DNA of 6,854 nucleotides from Candidatus Bathyarchaeota archaeon. GTDB taxonomy: Archaea; Thermoproteota; Bathyarchaeia; Bathyarchaeales; DTEX01. Made by a program: the position numbers and the translations under genes. The DNA lies in contig JAGGZB010000195.1 of assembly GCA_021162225.1 (NCBI GenBank), forward strand, positions 1-6,854. The letters are read 5' to 3'. Below, one piece after another: positions 5,207 through 6,854 of this stretch (positions are counted from its first letter, which is position 1; the number at the start of each line of letters is the position of its first letter). The notes under the pieces are model-generated. The model was not told where the DNA came from, did no database searches, and was given only the letters and a program-made list of their open reading frames with translations.

Positions 5207-6054
5207 ATGGATGATGGATCATGCGTCTCCGGAGCCTTCGGATAGGAGCCTAAAACCTTCACGAAGACTGCCTTTCTCCTCAACCCCTCCAAAGCCTCAG
5301 CGCATCTTCTTTCACTTCTATGTCCCTCAAAGTCGAGATAGAAGTTGTATTCCCAAGGTCTTCTCTTAGTCGGTCTAGACTCTATCTTTGTCAGGTTGAT
5401 CTTTCTCTTTGCAAATTCGCCCAGGGCTTCATAAAGTGCTCCGGGAACATGCTTGGTTGAAAAGATTACCGAGGTTTTATCATTGCCAGTCGGCGGCGCG
5501 TCATCTCTTGAGAGGACGAAGAAACGCGTATAATTGTTAGGTACATCTGAAATCCCACGGGCCAAGATCTTCATATCGTAGATTTCAGCCGCCCTCTCGC
5601 TGGCTATAGCTCCCGCATCCCTCAGCCCCTTCTCCTTTATCATCTTCACGCTTCCAGCGGTGTCATACGTTGAGATCAACTGGCAGTTTAAGCCTTCCAA
5701 ATAGGTTCTGCATTGCCCCAATGCTTGAGGATGCGAATATATCACCTTTATCTCGTTCAGCTTGGTTCCTGGATTCGCTATTAAGCAGTGGCCGATCTTG
5801 AGTATGACTTCTCCGCAGACTTTCAGGTCATACTTTAGGAAGAGGTCGTAAACGGCGTTAACGCTTCCTTCAATTGAGTTTTCTATCGGAACGACTCCAT
5901 AGGAAACTTCGTCCATCTCAACCATCCTGAAGACATCAGCGAAGCTCCTGCAGGGAACCGACTCAATCGACTCCCCAAAGTATGAGTAAATGGCGCTTTC
6001 ACTATAAGCCCCGGGCTCACCCTGATAGGCAACCTTGACCTTCTCCTTTCTCAT
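5203..6054 (-). CDS. pheA: Prephenate dehydratase with ACT regulatory domain
   Basis: The enzyme converts prephenate to phenylpyruvate, the last committed step before phenylalanine, in the cytosol. The 283-residue chain is a monofunctional dehydratase without a chorismate mutase domain. Catalytic-domain motifs are YQGEPGAYSE (10-19), VPIENSIEGS (55-64), SHPQALGQC (107-115) and NYTRF (174-178), whose Thr is the catalytic residue of the family. The ACT domain spans about 192-270, with GALY (205-208) and ESRP (225-228), the phenylalanine-binding motifs that give feedback inhibition, so regulation by phenylalanine is expected. I chose ATG 6054 (GAGG 4 bases before it). An in-frame TTG at 6108 would add 18 residues with a CGCLKC motif, but it has no ribosome site and abuts a TATA-like box. 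The stop codon overlaps that of the UPF0280 gene. The gene shows no damage. Confidence 0.95.
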   Translation of the reverse strand: MRKEKVKVAYQGEPGAYSESAIYSYFGESIESVPCRSFADVFRMVEMDEVSYGVVPIENSIEGSVNAVYDLFLKYDLKVCGEVILKIGHCLIANPGTKLNEIKVIYSHPQALGQCRTYLEGLNCQLISTYDTAGSVKMIKEKGLRDAGAIASERAAEIYDMKILARGISDVPNNYTRFFVLSRDDAPPTGNDKTSVIFSTKHVPGALYEALGEFAKRKINLTKIESRPTKRRPWEYNFYLDFEGHRSERRCAEALEGLRRKAVFVKVLGSYPKAPETHDPSSI

Positions 6055-6108
6055 GATTCCTCGCCTACATTTCAAGCAGCCGCATTCTCTTTTCTTTGAA
6101 TCATCCAA

Positions 6109-6119
6109 TTAATAATATC
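6109..6119 (-). promoter_or_regulatory. Possible TATA box for pheA
   Basis: Read on the minus strand the site is GATATTATTAA, preceded by purines (CAAAA). A start about 25 bases on, near 6089, leaves a leader of about 35 bases before ATG 6054 and places the TTG at 6108 outside the transcript. The match is AT-rich but not a classic TTTATA box. Confidence 0.4.
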
Positions 6120-6160
6120 TTTTGGTTCCTTAAGCGGTAAGACAAAAAAGACTCTGCGGT

Positions 6161-6170
6161 GCTATAAATC
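6161..6170 (+). promoter_or_regulatory. TATA box for galT
   Basis: GCTATAAATC contains a canonical TATAAA (6163-6168). Transcription would begin near 6190, leaving only about 10-15 bases before TTG 6202. The short leader is compatible with the GGAGG at 6189-6193 only if the start lies at its 5' edge. It argues against the in-frame GTG at 6172 as start codon. Confidence 0.55.
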
Positions 6171-6188
6171 TGTGAGCGGAGATTACTG

Positions 6189-6193
6189 GGAGG
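6189..6193 (+). promoter_or_regulatory. Ribosome binding site deciding the galT start
   Basis: GGAGG sits 8 bases before TTG 6202, ideal spacing. No such site precedes GTG 6172. Confidence 0.6.
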
Positions 6194-6201
6194 CGTGGCC
6201 G

Positions 6202-6854
6202 TTGGAGCTCAGATGGGATCCGATAATGAGGCAGTGGATCATAGTCTCCGGAGCTAGGGGGAAGCGTCCCCTGCTACCTGAGGGATTCTGTCCCTTCTGT
6301 CCTGGATCTGAGGAGGTACCAAAGGGAGACTGGACAGTTATAAGCTTGCCAAATAAGTTTCCAGCCTTAAGACCTGATCCTCCACCGCCAAGCAGGTCTG
6401 ATAGACTATATAAAACGCGTCCCGCAAGAGGAGTATGTGAAGTTATAGTCTATACTCCTAAACATGATGTCACGCTGGCCGACTTAAGCGTTGAGAATAT
6501 TAAGGCGGTGATTGACCTCTGGACTAAGAGATTCGTGGAGCTCGGAAGATTAGATTACGTCAAGTACGTCTTCATCTTCGAGAATAAGGGGCGAGTAATC
6601 GGCGTTACGCTTGATCATCCGCATGGGCAGCTCTACGCGTTTTCCTTCATTCCCCCAATAATAAGGCGGGAGCTCGAGTCAAGCAGGAGATACTGGAGAC
6701 GAACTGGAAGATGCCTATTTTGCCGCATAATCGAGAAGGAGAAGGAAGATGGAAGACGCATTATCTGCGAGAACGATGGCTTTGTATGCTTTCTTCCATT
6801 CTTCGCTCATTGGCCCTACGGGGTGCACATATACCCGAAGAGACACGTTACTGC
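6202..6854 (+). CDS. galT: Galactose-1-phosphate uridylyltransferase, 3' end outside window
   Basis: The enzyme exchanges UMP between UDP-glucose and galactose-1-phosphate in the Leloir pathway, through a covalent uridylyl-histidine. The frame runs from TTG 6202 through 217 complete codons to the window edge, beginning ELRWDPIMRQWIIVSG as GalT proteins do. A Zn-type CPFC pair lies at C30/C33. A TPKH motif carries the His that matches the metal-site His115 of E. coli GalT. The active site HPHGQ is at 139-143, with H141 as the expected nucleophile. A second pair, CLFC, falls near residue 174. The visible end (HWPYGVHIYPKRHV) matches the start of the C-terminal half; roughly the last third is missing. 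TTG is preferred over GTG 6172 because of the GGAGG 8 bases before it and the TATA box position. In archaea a related ADP-glucose phosphorylase role cannot be excluded without the rest of the sequence. Confidence 0.92.
   Translation, partial: MELRWDPIMRQWIIVSGARGKRPLLPEGFCPFCPGSEEVPKGDWTVISLPNKFPALRPDPPPPSRSDRLYKTRPARGVCEVIVYTPKHDVTLADLSVENIKAVIDLWTKRFVELGRLDYVKYVFIFENKGRVIGVTLDHPHGQLYAFSFIPPIIRRELESSRRYWRRTGRCLFCRIIEKEKEDGRRIICENDGFVCFLPFFAHWPYGVHIYPKRHVT

Noticed and set aside
6055..6108. CGCLKC N-terminal extension of prephenate dehydratase from TTG 6108
   Set aside because: There is no ribosome site, the TTG abuts the likely TATA box, and the family normally begins close to the AYQGEPGAYS motif. 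The Cys motif is probably chance.
1..6854. tRNA, rRNA, CRISPR array or insertion sequence
   Set aside because: I saw no T-arm GGTTCRAxxC cloverleaf, no conserved rRNA stretches, no regularly spaced repeats and no transposase motifs. The genes share similar base and codon use.

Overview
The window reads as chromosomal DNA from an archaeon, probably an anaerobic and perhaps thermophilic one. The evidence is: AT-rich TATA-like boxes about 25 bases before likely transcript starts; strong GGAGG-type ribosome sites, often before TTG or GTG starts; heavy AGA/AGG arginine codon use; an archaeal-type serine hydroxymethyltransferase; and the homocysteine pathway first worked out in methanogens. I cannot name a lineage. 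I see no mobile element, tRNA, rRNA or CRISPR array.

Layout. Bases 2-712 (+) are the 3' part of an unrecognised gene whose product ends in a membrane anchor. Bases 713-1004 hold a T-rich terminator zone, an orphan TATA-like box and two small inverted repeats. Bases 1005-2339 (-) encode serine hydroxymethyltransferase (glyA). A divergent regulatory region (2340-2568) then leads to a tightly coupled three-gene operon (2569-5206, +): a DUF39/HcyBio sulfurtransferase with a CBS pair, a NIL-domain 2x[4Fe-4S] ferredoxin, and a UPF0280 (COG2122) protein. Its last stop codon overlaps, tail to tail, the stop of prephenate dehydratase (pheA, 5203-6054, -). A second divergent promoter region (6055-6201) leads to galactose-1-phosphate uridylyltransferase (galT, 6202 to the window end, +), which is cut by the edge.

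The central operon is the most notable content. In Methanosarcina the counterparts of these three proteins (MA1821, MA1822, MA1715) were linked to making homocysteine directly from aspartate semialdehyde and sulfide, without O-acyl-homoserine. Here all three are consecutive and joined by ATGA and TTGA stop/start overlaps, which suggests that they work as one unit. The CBS pair on the first enzyme is a plausible S-adenosylmethionine/methylthioadenosine sensor, by analogy with Methanocaldococcus MJ0100. The operon leader contains a 9-bp hairpin just before the ribosome site, with a competing partial helix, so post-transcriptional control is also possible. The divergent glyA supplies one-carbon units, so the two transcripts together could feed the sulfur and methyl halves of methionine. 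pheA and galT serve phenylalanine synthesis and hexose metabolism and look like ordinary neighbours.
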